From the NCBI GenBank assembly GCA_029556615.1, contig JAKQDD010000113.1, positions 124,001 through 188,000 of the forward strand: a DNA stretch of 64,000 nucleotides, in the 5' to 3' direction. The stretch comes from Verrucomicrobiota bacterium. Lineage in GTDB: Bacteria > Verrucomicrobiota > Verrucomicrobiia > Limisphaerales > J093. Below, in pieces: positions 43,702 through 52,438 of this stretch (position 1 is the stretch's first letter; every line of letters starts with the position of its first letter). Position numbers and translations under genes: made by a program. The notes under the pieces were generated by a model. It was not told the origin of the DNA. It saw nothing but the letters and a program-made list of their open reading frames with translations, and ran no database searches.

Positions 43702-44694
43702 GTGTTCGATACCTGCACCATCCGAGGCCGTCGGTTCACCCCGGCGCGGTTCTCCGCGCCCATGGCCGGCTTCACCCATAGCGCGTTCCGCCGCTTGCTC
43801 GCTGAACAAGGCGGGTGTGGTGCGCTCTGGACCGAGATGCTGGCAGCCCGCCAGATTCTCAACGAGGACTTCCATCAGTCCCCCTGGGTCCGCCGACGCC
43901 CCACGGAACCGTTCGTCGTTTACCAACTCATGGCCCGCGCCCTTGACCCCCTCGACCGCGTCCTCGATCGCCTCGGCGAACACGGGGCCGACGCCGTCGA
44001 CCTCAACCTCGCCTGCGACGCCCACGCGATCCGCGCTCGCGCAAGCGGCAGCGCCCTGTTCGAGAACCTCGAAGCCCTCACCACCGTCGTCACCAGCCTG
44101 CGACGCCACTGGCCCGGCCTCCTCACCGCCAAGATCCGGCTCGGCGCGCGTCACCCCGACTGGCAGGCCCGTTTCACCCAACGGATCCGCATCCTGGAAG
44201 CCTGCGGCGCCGATGCCCTCGTCCTCCATCCCCGTTTCTTCGAGGATAAGTTCCGTGGCCGCGCCCGCCACGAACACCTCGCCTGGGTGTCCACCCTCAC
44301 CCGCTTGCCGCTGATCGCCAACGGCGATCTGACCGGACCCGAGTCTGTCCATGCCCAGGCCAAGACGCTGCAGCCAGCCGCCGCCATCATGATCGGCCGG
44401 ATGGCCATCGCCCAACCCTGGATCTTCGCAGCCTGGAATGACCCGCACACCGTCGACCCCGCCGACTTCTGGCGTCGCCTCCACGATCACGTGCTCGCCG
44501 ATTTCCCACCGACCACCGCGCTCCGCCGCCTGCAGACGTTCACGAAGTACTTCGCGGCCAATTACGCCTTCGGCCACCGTTTCTGGGTCGACGCGACGCA
44601 CTGCACCTCGCTCGAAGCCCTCCGCGACACCGCCCAGCAGTTCTTCGACCGCAAGCCGGCCCGACTCCGCCACCCCGTCGTCGCCGGCCGGTGA
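43702..44694 (+). CDS. tRNA-dihydrouridine synthase (Dus), divergent catalytic loop
   Basis: 330 aa from GTG at 43702, one base after the permease stop, so translation is probably coupled. It has the FMN-barrel signatures FSAPMAGFTHSAFRRL (~18-32), TEMLAAR (~44), FVVYQLM (~71), VDLNLACDAHAIRARASGSAL (~99-119), LHPRFFEDKFRG, PLIANGDLTGPES and IMIGRMAIAQPWIF. It reduces uridines in tRNA D-loops using NADPH. The catalytic Cys is present (C105), but the usual N-x-G-C-P context is N-L-A-C-D, and the normally invariant Pro is replaced. It is cytoplasmic. The Dus subfamily is uncertain. Confidence 0.92.
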   Translation: MFDTCTIRGRRFTPARFSAPMAGFTHSAFRRLLAEQGGCGALWTEMLAARQILNEDFHQSPWVRRRPTEPFVVYQLMARALDPLDRVLDRLGEHGADAVDLNLACDAHAIRARASGSALFENLEALTTVVTSLRRHWPGLLTAKIRLGARHPDWQARFTQRIRILEACGADALVLHPRFFEDKFRGRARHEHLAWVSTLTRLPLIANGDLTGPESVHAQAKTLQPAAAIMIGRMAIAQPWIFAAWNDPHTVDPADFWRRLHDHVLADFPPTTALRRLQTFTKYFAANYAFGHRFWVDATHCTSLEALRDTAQQFFDRKPARLRHPVVAGR

Positions 44695-44784
44695 CCCGAG
44701 CCCCGCCCCTTCGTCCGCGTTCCCCTCCCCCCCGCCGGAGCCCGGACGACGGACGACCGACGACCGTGGACAGGATCGTGGACG

Positions 44785-44826
44785 CCTTGGTCCTTTGCTC
44801 GCCCCGCGACCAAGGAGCGGGGAGAG
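44785..44826. terminator. Overlapping mutually exclusive hairpins between convergent genes
   Basis: Stem 1 is CCTTGGTC (44785-44792) with GACCAAGG (44808-44815), perfect over 8 bp. Stem 2 is CTCGCCCCGC (44798-44807) with GCGGGGAGAG (44817-44826), 9 of 10 paired. The arms interleave, so only one can form fully at a time. Position between the convergent ends of dus (44694) and 44887..47037 suggests a bidirectional terminator. No clean U-tract is present, so a rho-independent mechanism is not proven. Confidence 0.45.
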
Positions 44827-44886
44827 GGAAACACCAGCGCATCCATCGTCCCGGTGAGGATCCCGTCGGGCCGGACCAGTCCAGAA

Positions 44887-47037
44887 TCACGGCGCTCGGC
44901 GCAGGCCCTCCCAACGAACACTCCAAGCCCCGTTGTCGGGGAATCCGGGGGCGCGCCGGTCCGGACCGCCATCCCAACCCGCGGCCATCATCGCCACGGC
45001 ATACAGCAGTCCCCCGTTCCCCGGCAGGTAGATCGTCAACCCCGGCCGCTGGTGGTTGTGACCGTTCCGCCGGTACCGGTTCTTGGGAGTGTCCATCAAC
45101 AACGCATCAACCGCCCGCTCCGGTTGTCCCACCCGGGCGGCGCACATCGCCACCATCGGGTAGTCCCAGCCCCACGTGTCCGGCCAGTTCCAATTCGTCC
45201 AGATCCAGTCCAGCGTCCGACGCATGGCCGCCGGGTCAATGCCCGGCCCGGGCAACAGCCCCAAAGCGGCGGTCACCGACGGGTGATCATTCCGCCATCG
45301 GCGCTCCGTATACGAATCCGGCGCCGTCTCGGCGAAGAGATATCGACCGCCGTCCATCGGGGGACGGGCAAGCCCCGCGATCACCCGATCCCATGCCTCA
45401 CAACGCTCGAGACCCAGACGTTCGCGCCAGCACTGGGCCGTCTCGAGCCCCCAGCGCCAGTACGTCAGCTCGAACGTCGGATTCTGGGTGCGTTCCCTGG
45501 GGAAAACCTCCTGCGCGCACTGCAGCGGCGGTCCGAGAACATAACGCCGCGTGGCTTCGTCCCAGGCGGCAAACGAAGCCATGAACTCCGCACTCTCAAA
45601 GACCGCGTCCCGGTACTGGTCGAGCGTGGCGGCCTCGCCGCGACCGCGCCGGCAGAGTTCCGCGAAGAAGATCGGATGCGGCTGCTGCCAGACGAGAAAC
45701 GGCCCCACACTCGACGGCGACTCCGCGCCGCTCGGACTCGTCATCTTCGGCCAGCGCGCGCCCTGATAGCCCTGACGCCGGGCCGTGCCCCGGGCTTGCT
45801 GCAGAATCGCAGGGTAATAACCCAGGCTCCGCTCCAGCAGCGGCAACCGGTCCCACAACGCGAAGTGCGCCGCATGCCACCCATGCATCTCGAGGTGGAA
45901 CTTCCCCTCCCAACTGTTGAACGTGAGACCGGTCTCCTGCGGCGGCAACGACCCCGCACATTGTATCGCCGTGAGGTACTGGGAGAGCACAACACGCCGT
46001 TCCAACTCGCGCCACCGGGGATCGGCGCTGGCCGAAAGATCAATCGCCCCCCCCGCCCCCCAGAACCAAGCCCAATGCTCGGCCGCCGCACTCCGGGTCT
46101 CCGCAAAACCGGGCAGCGGATCCGTCCGGCGGCGGGCGCCGAAAGCCGCCACGAACTCGAACGCCTCCTGCTCGAGACCGGGGCCGAGCCGATAATAATG
46201 CCGGGCGACCTCGACGAGACGCCCCGGTCCCGTCCATCGCGCGTCCACCCAATAAGTGTCAGCATCCAAACGGCGCTCGAAATGCACGGTGCCCGCCCCG
46301 GCTTGTTCCCATCGGGTCTCGTGGTCTTGCGGTCTCGTCCAGTCCGCCGCCGTCGTCTGGCCCGTGCCATAGGGGAACCGCAGCTCGATGCCAAGCTGTC
46401 CCGACCTCAACAGCGGCGATGCGATCCGCACGGCCAGGATGTCCCGCACCGGATGACACACGGTCTCGACCTCGACGGACTGGCCCTCGAACTGGAATTG
46501 GCTCTTCAGGACGCCCTCCCACAAGTCCAGACGCTGGCGGATATCGCCCAAGTCATCGGTCCCGCCGCGGCCCCCGTCCTTGCGGGTCAACACCAAGCCA
46601 ATCCGGCCCAGGTGCAGCCGGTGGGGGTTCTCCCGAAGCCACCGGATCTCGGGCGTCCGCTGGTTGTTGGGAATGTCCGCATAGCCGACCCGACGGCCAT
46701 GACTTTCGAACTCGGCGAAACGAAACCGCTCGATGCTCCAGCGCTCCGGATTCGGCGCCGTGTGCCAACCCCACTGCGCCAGCGTCCCCAACGGGATCGT
46801 GTTGATGTATGCCTCCGGAAACGTCTGCAACCCCGTGATGTCTGCCGTGAACGCGAACTCGCCGTTCCCGACCGTCAATGGCGACTCGATGTCCAACCGG
46901 TCGAGCGCCACCTCGTGTCGTCGGACCAGGGACTCTCGATCCATGGGCAAATCCCCCGCCCGGGCAGGATGCAGGCACGGCGCAGCCACGAGCAGCGCCA
47001 GAATCGCATGGGGGAAGATCCAGGAGAGCCGGTGCAC
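44887..47037 (-). CDS. Secreted six-hairpin (GH65/GH95-like clan) glycosidase-like protein
   Basis: 716 aa starting at GTG 47037 with a Sec signal (MHRLSWIFPHAILALLVAAPCLHPARA). The N-terminal beta-sandwich has 'ESPLTVGNGEFAFTADITGL', recalling the xGNGxxA motif of GH65 and related families. The helical barrel follows with 'GLTFNSWEGKFHLEMHGWHA', 'ECP-like' acidic/aromatic patches ('PTFELTYWRWGLETAQCW'), 'WPDTWGWDYPMVAMCAARVG' and 'YLPGNGGLLYAVAMMAAGW'. Glu in FNSWEGKFHLEMHGW is a candidate acid. It probably hydrolyses or phosphorolyses a glycoside; no family assignment is certain. A family I repeat abuts its start. Confidence 0.8.
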   Translation of the reverse strand: MHRLSWIFPHAILALLVAAPCLHPARAGDLPMDRESLVRRHEVALDRLDIESPLTVGNGEFAFTADITGLQTFPEAYINTIPLGTLAQWGWHTAPNPERWSIERFRFAEFESHGRRVGYADIPNNQRTPEIRWLRENPHRLHLGRIGLVLTRKDGGRGGTDDLGDIRQRLDLWEGVLKSQFQFEGQSVEVETVCHPVRDILAVRIASPLLRSGQLGIELRFPYGTGQTTAADWTRPQDHETRWEQAGAGTVHFERRLDADTYWVDARWTGPGRLVEVARHYYRLGPGLEQEAFEFVAAFGARRRTDPLPGFAETRSAAAEHWAWFWGAGGAIDLSASADPRWRELERRVVLSQYLTAIQCAGSLPPQETGLTFNSWEGKFHLEMHGWHAAHFALWDRLPLLERSLGYYPAILQQARGTARRQGYQGARWPKMTSPSGAESPSSVGPFLVWQQPHPIFFAELCRRGRGEAATLDQYRDAVFESAEFMASFAAWDEATRRYVLGPPLQCAQEVFPRERTQNPTFELTYWRWGLETAQCWRERLGLERCEAWDRVIAGLARPPMDGGRYLFAETAPDSYTERRWRNDHPSVTAALGLLPGPGIDPAAMRRTLDWIWTNWNWPDTWGWDYPMVAMCAARVGQPERAVDALLMDTPKNRYRRNGHNHQRPGLTIYLPGNGGLLYAVAMMAAGWDGGPDRRAPGFPDNGAWSVRWEGLRRAP

Positions 47038-47126
47038 TAGAGTCCTCGACTTGTGGAATGTGTGGTCAACAGGTCAAGTTTGGCCCCTGCTGTTCCAGGC
47101 CTCCCCACCTTCCGTCGAGGACTCTA
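47038..47126 (+). repeat. Dispersed palindromic repeat family I, copy C
   Basis: 89 bp with matching ends TAGAGTCCTCGACTTGTGG and GTCGAGGACTCTA. The terminal inverted repeat TAGAGTCCTCGAC is 13 bp and perfect here, making this the best-preserved copy. Its right end supplies the TAG stop (47124-47126) of the minus-strand gene that follows. Its left end touches the GTG start of 44887..47037. Confidence 0.92.
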
Positions 47127-50100
47127 GGGCAGCGCCATACGGAAAAACACGCTCCCGTTCGCTGGGTTCACCGTCACGTCCACCTGGTTCACCGTGGTCG
47201 ACCCCGGCATCTTCACCCACGTCGCATTCAGTCCTCCCGGCGGGGCATGGGTCTGCGTCTCGAGAGACCAGCCCACGTACTCGGCCGGCCAGGAAACGGT
47301 GATCACGTTCGGGGAGGTCCTTGTGACGACCAGGCTCGTGGGCGTGGTCGGAATCCCGCCCGAAACGGTCGCCACCGTAATCGACCCGTCCGTCTCGAGG
47401 TCATTGGTCCAGGTGTAGCTCGCTCCGGACGCATCCGTGGTCGGCAACTCGATGGCCGCGAACCCGCCGGACACGCCCCGGCTGAACAGCTGGAACCGGT
47501 CGCCCACCGCCAACCGGGCGCCGGCATTCGTCACCACCAGGGTGCCAATCTGGCTGCCCAGGATCTGGGCCGCGACAATCCGGTCGCTGTTGGGCACGGC
47601 GTCGCGGTCGAGTTCCATCGCGGTTGTCCCATCCAGGGTGATGTTGCCCGTGACCGTCAGGATCCCGACCGGGTTGCCGGGGGTCACCTGCGTGCCCGTG
47701 GCGGAGCTGACGTGTCCCTTGATCGTTCCGTCGCCTGCCACGGTTTGGTCGGCGTTGAGGAGGTAGAGCGTTGGATCCCCCAGGCCGGTCAGATCGAGGA
47801 CCGCGCCCGCCGCCACCTCGTGCCGGCTGCTGGCGCTGATGTCCGCACTCCCCGCGAGGGCGAGAACGCCTTCGAGCACGCGCGTCGGTCCCGTGTACGG
47901 GCTGTAGGCGGTCACCGTGAGCGTGCCGGTGCCGACCTTGGTCAGGCCTGCCGGCGCGGGACGGGCGTTGTCCTCGATCACGCCGCCAAAGGTCGTGCTG
48001 GCGTTGTTGCCGCCGATCTCGTAGGTCGTGAGCGCGCCGGTGACCGACGAGGCTCCGGTGAGCTTGGTCGTGGCATCCCCGGTCAGCGAGCCCAGGCGCA
48101 CGGTGGTGTTGCCGTTGCGTGTCAGCATCACGGCCCCGTTGGTCCCCAGATCGAACGCGGCGCTGGCACTGCCCGGACTTCCGAATCGATAGAACCGCCA
48201 GAGACCGCCGTTGCCCCGGGCCGCAATCCGTCCGCTGAACCCGGTCATGTCGCCTTCGATCGTGATGGTGTCCGTGGCCGCGGCGAAATCCAGATCGAGC
48301 GCGCCATCGCCCGTGATGGCCGTGAGTGTGTTGTTCTTCGAGTTCCGGTAATGGTTGTCAGAGCCGAGGATCACCAGGGTGTTCGCCAGATTCTGCTGAT
48401 CGGCCGTCGTGGCGAAGGTGCCGCCCTGCAGGGTGATCGGACCCGGCCCCACGTTGCCGTACAGGAGGGTGCCTCCGGTCACCACGGTGCCCCCGGCGTG
48501 ATCATTGGCGGCGTTGCCCAGGGCGAGCGTGCCCGGCCCGGATTTCGTCAGCGGGCCCGGGCCCGTGATCACACCACCCCAGGTCAGGGTTGCCCCGGGA
48601 TCCGCCACCGCCAGCACTCCGCCCCCGGCCTCGAGCGTCACACCCCGATCACAGTCCGCGCTGGCCCCCTCATACTCGAGCGCACCGCCGTCCAGCACGA
48701 GGTTCGACGGCAGGTTCACGGCCGACCCGAGCGGGCCAGGCACACCCCCGTTCGACAGCACGGGCACCCGAATCGCCCCGCCCGACACTCGAGTCACCCC
48801 GGCGTGGTCGTTGATCGTCGTGATCGTGAGCGTCCCCGAACCGGTCTTCGTCAGCCCCGTCGTGCCCACCACCCGCCCGCTGCCGCCCAGCGTGTAGTCC
48901 GCGGCGGCGTCGATGACCATCGCGGCCGGCGCCAGATCCCCCGCCAGTTCAACCGCCGGGGTGATCGATCCGGCATCGTTGAACGTCACGGTGTCGTTCG
49001 GGAAGAACCAATCCTCCACCCCCTGGTTCAGCCAGTTGGCACTGATCCCGATGTCCCAGAGGTTCATCGCGCCATCCCCCTTCCATACCAGACTCGCCGG
49101 GTCGCGCCCGACGGATTCAAGGACCAGATCAATCGCGCCGGCCGTCGCGTTGTTCGTGATATACCCGGTCGCCCCCACCAACTGCAGGCTCGAGACGTCT
49201 CCCGCCAGCGACCCGTAATCGATCAGCCGGTAGGTCCCGCCCCCAAGCGTCGTGCTCACCAGCACCGTGTTCACCCCGTTCAACGTGAGCGTGCCGCCCA
49301 CCACCAGCAGGTCCTTTGCCGCCGCCGACTGGATGTCGAACGTCGCCGTCACGCCGCCATCGAGGGTCAGATTGTCCTCGAGGGTCAACCGACCCGTCAC
49401 CCCGTTGCCGGCAGGACGCAGCCCGGAACCGCTCACGGCGGTCACATCACCGTTCACGTTGCCCTCGCCCGCCAGTGACTGTCCGCTGCTGAGCGTGTAC
49501 CCGAACCCTCCGTCGAACACCGCCCCCGCGGCCACCATAATCGAGGCTGTCGACGGTAATGCGCCGCCCCCCTCGAGCGCGAACACACCCTCCCGGACCT
49601 GGAGCTCGCCCGTGTGGGTTCCCACGCCCTGCAGGATGACCCTGCCCAGCCCCGTCTTGGCCAGCGTGCCCGCCCCCTTGAGACCGCCGGTAATCACCAG
49701 ATCGTACGGTACCCGATCCGCATTCGCCGCTTCGAGATAGCCAATCCCGCCGCTGAGCGTCAGATCCGCGTCGAGGTGCCACGGCGCGGCGGCGCCTAAT
49801 CGCCCCCCGTTGCCGAGGTTCACCGCGTACGTCGTGGCATAACTCACCACCCCCCCCGCTCCGAGGTAAACCGCTCCCGTGTCCGTGACGCTGAAGGTCG
49901 CGTTCACCCCCGTGAACGCCGGGTCGCTCACCAGCGTCACACCGTGCGCCAACAACAGGCCCCCGCGCACATCGAGCGACACCCGCTGGCTGTTGGCGGT
50001 GTTGCCTAGCACGATGTTCTCCGCGGCCGCCGTGGTCTCCACAACCCCGCCCGTCTGGCGAAAACCGGTCTCCCGGGCGGTGGCCGTCCCCGAGTTCCCA

Positions 50101-50915
50101 ATGATGAACGAACCGGTGTTCGTCACCGCTCCTCCCGCGACGCGCAGGCTCGCCGCGCTGTTCGCGGTGCTGAGGGTGATCCCCGACACGCGAACCGTCC
50201 CGTTGCTCACGATCAGTCCCGTGGTGAACCCGTTGGCGGTCGAACCGCTGTCGCGGCCCGCGCTGTACACCCCAAGATCCACGTCGCCCCCCGCAACGAT
50301 CAAAGTCCCCCCGTTCTCCGAACTGCCCAGCGTGGTCGTCGGCGTCCTGAATACCCCGTCGTAGATCCGCGCATTGAAAGGCGACCCCGACTTGCCCCCC
50401 GTCCCGTGCGTGTAGCCGGTGAGACACGTGACCTCGCCGCCGTTCATCGTCAGCGTCCCTTTGCGACCCTCGAGGATACCCGTCGTCACCGCCGCGCCCG
50501 ACTCGACCACCACCGTGCCGTTGGTCCCGATGCTCACCCGGTCTTCGACGTTAAACCCGCCCGCGGCCAGGGTCAGCGTCACCGCCTCCGCCGCGCTGGC
50601 CGCGTTCAGCGTGACGCTGGACACACTTTCTGCCGCCATCGGCGACGTGTAGGCGACCGAGTACGCCACATCCATATCGCTCGTGAGGTTCACAACGTCG
50701 CCGGCAACGGGCACCACGTTGGCGTCCCAGTTGGTCGGCTCGTTCCAGTCGCCGCCGGCAGGGTTCGACCACGTGATCTGGGACCGAAGCGGGACCACGG
50801 CCAACCCAACCCCCAGCAGGACGAAAACCCAAAGCCAGAGTCGAGAGACAAACTGCAAACCAGCGCGCATCGTGGGCCGGGTGAATTGAGCCGGGGAAGT
50901 CCTTTTCATACGCAT
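47124..50915 (-). CDS. Autotransporter-associated beta-strand repeat surface protein
   Basis: 1263 aa. A long signal region (MRMKRTSPAQF…LWLWVFVLLGVGLAVVPLRS) precedes 'ITWSNPAGGDWNEPTNWDAN', a common opening of PVC beta-strand repeat proteins. The body is Gly/Thr/Val-rich with repeated 'LTKTGSGTLTI…GVTRVSGGAI' and 'LAKTGLGRVILQG…GELQVREGVF' units (PATR-type), forming a predicted beta-helix. There is no outer-membrane autotransporter barrel. The C-terminal domain 'NVITVSWPAEYVGWSLETQT…FFRMALP' is an Ig-like tail found on many verrucomicrobial exported proteins. The TAG stop is provided by repeat copy C, so the original gene may have ended elsewhere. A role in adhesion or the cell surface is inferred. 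Confidence 0.88.
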   Translation of the reverse strand: MRMKRTSPAQFTRPTMRAGLQFVSRLWLWVFVLLGVGLAVVPLRSQITWSNPAGGDWNEPTNWDANVVPVAGDVVNLTSDMDVAYSVAYTSPMAAESVSSVTLNAASAAEAVTLTLAAGGFNVEDRVSIGTNGTVVVESGAAVTTGILEGRKGTLTMNGGEVTCLTGYTHGTGGKSGSPFNARIYDGVFRTPTTTLGSSENGGTLIVAGGDVDLGVYSAGRDSGSTANGFTTGLIVSNGTVRVSGITLSTANSAASLRVAGGAVTNTGSFIIGNSGTATARETGFRQTGGVVETTAAAENIVLGNTANSQRVSLDVRGGLLLAHGVTLVSDPAFTGVNATFSVTDTGAVYLGAGGVVSYATTYAVNLGNGGRLGAAAPWHLDADLTLSGGIGYLEAANADRVPYDLVITGGLKGAGTLAKTGLGRVILQGVGTHTGELQVREGVFALEGGGALPSTASIMVAAGAVFDGGFGYTLSSGQSLAGEGNVNGDVTAVSGSGLRPAGNGVTGRLTLEDNLTLDGGVTATFDIQSAAAKDLLVVGGTLTLNGVNTVLVSTTLGGGTYRLIDYGSLAGDVSSLQLVGATGYITNNATAGAIDLVLESVGRDPASLVWKGDGAMNLWDIGISANWLNQGVEDWFFPNDTVTFNDAGSITPAVELAGDLAPAAMVIDAAADYTLGGSGRVVGTTGLTKTGSGTLTITTINDHAGVTRVSGGAIRVPVLSNGGVPGPLGSAVNLPSNLVLDGGALEYEGASADCDRGVTLEAGGGVLAVADPGATLTWGGVITGPGPLTKSGPGTLALGNAANDHAGGTVVTGGTLLYGNVGPGPITLQGGTFATTADQQNLANTLVILGSDNHYRNSKNNTLTAITGDGALDLDFAAATDTITIEGDMTGFSGRIAARGNGGLWRFYRFGSPGSASAAFDLGTNGAVMLTRNGNTTVRLGSLTGDATTKLTGASSVTGALTTYEIGGNNASTTFGGVIEDNARPAPAGLTKVGTGTLTVTAYSPYTGPTRVLEGVLALAGSADISASSRHEVAAGAVLDLTGLGDPTLYLLNADQTVAGDGTIKGHVSSATGTQVTPGNPVGILTVTGNITLDGTTAMELDRDAVPNSDRIVAAQILGSQIGTLVVTNAGARLAVGDRFQLFSRGVSGGFAAIELPTTDASGASYTWTNDLETDGSITVATVSGGIPTTPTSLVVTRTSPNVITVSWPAEYVGWSLETQTHAPPGGLNATWVKMPGSTTVNQVDVTVNPANGSVFFRMALP

Positions 50916-51034
50916 CTGCTTTCTGCTGCCCGCGCCCCGCCACGCGGATAACGCGACCGCAATCGCAGTCCGTCCGCGCGGCGGGAATCAGGTGCTCCAA
51001 TGCTACGCTGGCACACCGGGCCGTCAACCCTTGA

Positions 51035-52429
51035 TCAAATCTCGACCCACTTCCCCGGGACCGGCACTGGATGGCGCCCGCGCGCATCCTCCTGGACGGG
51101 CGGCGGACTCCCCTCGGTCAACGCATCGATGCCCGGGCAGAACTCGAAGTTCGATCCCATGACGTCGTCCCAGGTGACGACCCGGCCCATGTGCACCGCC
51201 GCCCGCCCCATGATGTCCGCCAGATTCGACATCGCGGCCCGCTCCGCCTCGTTGTGGGGGCGATCCTGGCGAATGGCCGCGAGCAGGTTGTCCCATTCCG
51301 CCTGCCAGGGCGTCACCGCCTCCTTCTCAGCGCGCCAGGCAATGTTGGAGGGCTCGCAACGCTGGTCTTTGTAGGTGTGGACACGCCCCTCGTGGGAAAA
51401 CCCCGAGAATTGCGCCGCGCACTTCGTGCCGTGAAGGTAGGTGGCAAAGTCCGCGTGACAGTTCGGCAGCCAGCGCACCACGTCGTAGGCCTTGGTCCCG
51501 TCCGGAAAGGTCCACTCGATCGAAAACGAGTCCAAACCCTGCCCGCAGTCCGCACTCTCAGCCGCCCGCCCGCCAACGCCGTGGGCCGCCACCGGCCATG
51601 CGCCCTTGATCCAGCAGATCTCGTCGATCTGATGGATGTTCATCTCCGCAAACAGCCCCCCTGAAACCCAGAAGAAATGCACAAAGTGCCGGATCTGCCA
51701 GGGCAATGCCGCTTCCGCGGAGGGACGCCGACCCAGCGGGCCCACCGGCTGCATGCGATAGGCACGGATGAGTTGGATCTCGCCCAACTCCCCGTCCCGG
51801 ATGCGCCGGATCAGTTCGTGGCGGTTCACGGAGTGTCGGCACTGCAGGCCCGCGGCAATCTTGAGGTTCTTTCCTTCCGCCACCTTGCCGGCCTGGATCA
51901 CCCGTCTCGCGCCCGGCGGATCGGCAGCGAACGACTTCTCCATGAACACGTTCACCCCCTTCTGAACCGCGTACTCGAGCTGTCCGGGACGAAATCCCGC
52001 GTAGCCGCACAGCATGGCGATATCCCCCGAGCCCGGCCGCAGACAGTCAATCGCCTTGCGCCAGGCATCAAAGCCCGCAAACTGACGTTCCCTGGGCACG
52101 TCCATCTGCCCTGCGTACTTCCCGCTCAGCGTCCGATGCGCGCTCGCCAGCCGGTCAGGGAAGAAATCGGCCATCGCCACCATCTTCACCGGCCCGTTGG
52201 GCGACTCGAACGCGTTGGCCGCGGCGCCGCTGCCGCGTCCCCCACACCCAATCAGCGCCAGCCGGATCGTGTTCTCCTCCGCCGGGTGAACACGGGGAAT
52301 CGCCACGCCGGCAAGCGCAGCGCCAGCCACCGTCCTCCCGCTGCGCACCACGAATTCACGCCGTGACAGCGGGGCCGCCGACGTGCCATGGGATGGATCA
52401 ACCGCTGGGCTTCCGAGTGGATTGGTCAT
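51035..52429 (-). CDS. Tat-exported Gfo/Idh/MocA family oxidoreductase (1)
   Basis: 464 aa with a twin-arginine signal (LSRREFVVRSGRTVAGAALAG). The Rossmann domain starts 'IRLALIGCGGRGSGAAANAF', followed by 'MVAMADFFPDRLASAHRTL' and the dinucleotide/substrate loop 'GVNVFMEKSFAADPPGARRV', where EKS replaces the usual EKP. The C-terminal domain has 'GLFAEMNIHQIDEICWIKGA' with the conserved His region. Family members oxidise or isomerise sugars using bound NAD(P); export with a folded cofactor fits the Tat route and PVC biology. It lies 9 bp downstream of a second family member, so the two are almost certainly co-transcribed. Confidence 0.92.
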   Translation of the reverse strand: MTNPLGSPAVDPSHGTSAAPLSRREFVVRSGRTVAGAALAGVAIPRVHPAEENTIRLALIGCGGRGSGAAANAFESPNGPVKMVAMADFFPDRLASAHRTLSGKYAGQMDVPRERQFAGFDAWRKAIDCLRPGSGDIAMLCGYAGFRPGQLEYAVQKGVNVFMEKSFAADPPGARRVIQAGKVAEGKNLKIAAGLQCRHSVNRHELIRRIRDGELGEIQLIRAYRMQPVGPLGRRPSAEAALPWQIRHFVHFFWVSGGLFAEMNIHQIDEICWIKGAWPVAAHGVGGRAAESADCGQGLDSFSIEWTFPDGTKAYDVVRWLPNCHADFATYLHGTKCAAQFSGFSHEGRVHTYKDQRCEPSNIAWRAEKEAVTPWQAEWDNLLAAIRQDRPHNEAERAAMSNLADIMGRAAVHMGRVVTWDDVMGSNFEFCPGIDALTEGSPPPVQEDARGRHPVPVPGKWVEI

Positions 52430-52438
52430 GCCCCCAGG

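Noticed and set aside
41730-43862. 710-aa minus-strand ORF
   Set aside because: Mirror of the SLC13 permease; highly charged low-complexity sequence without domains.
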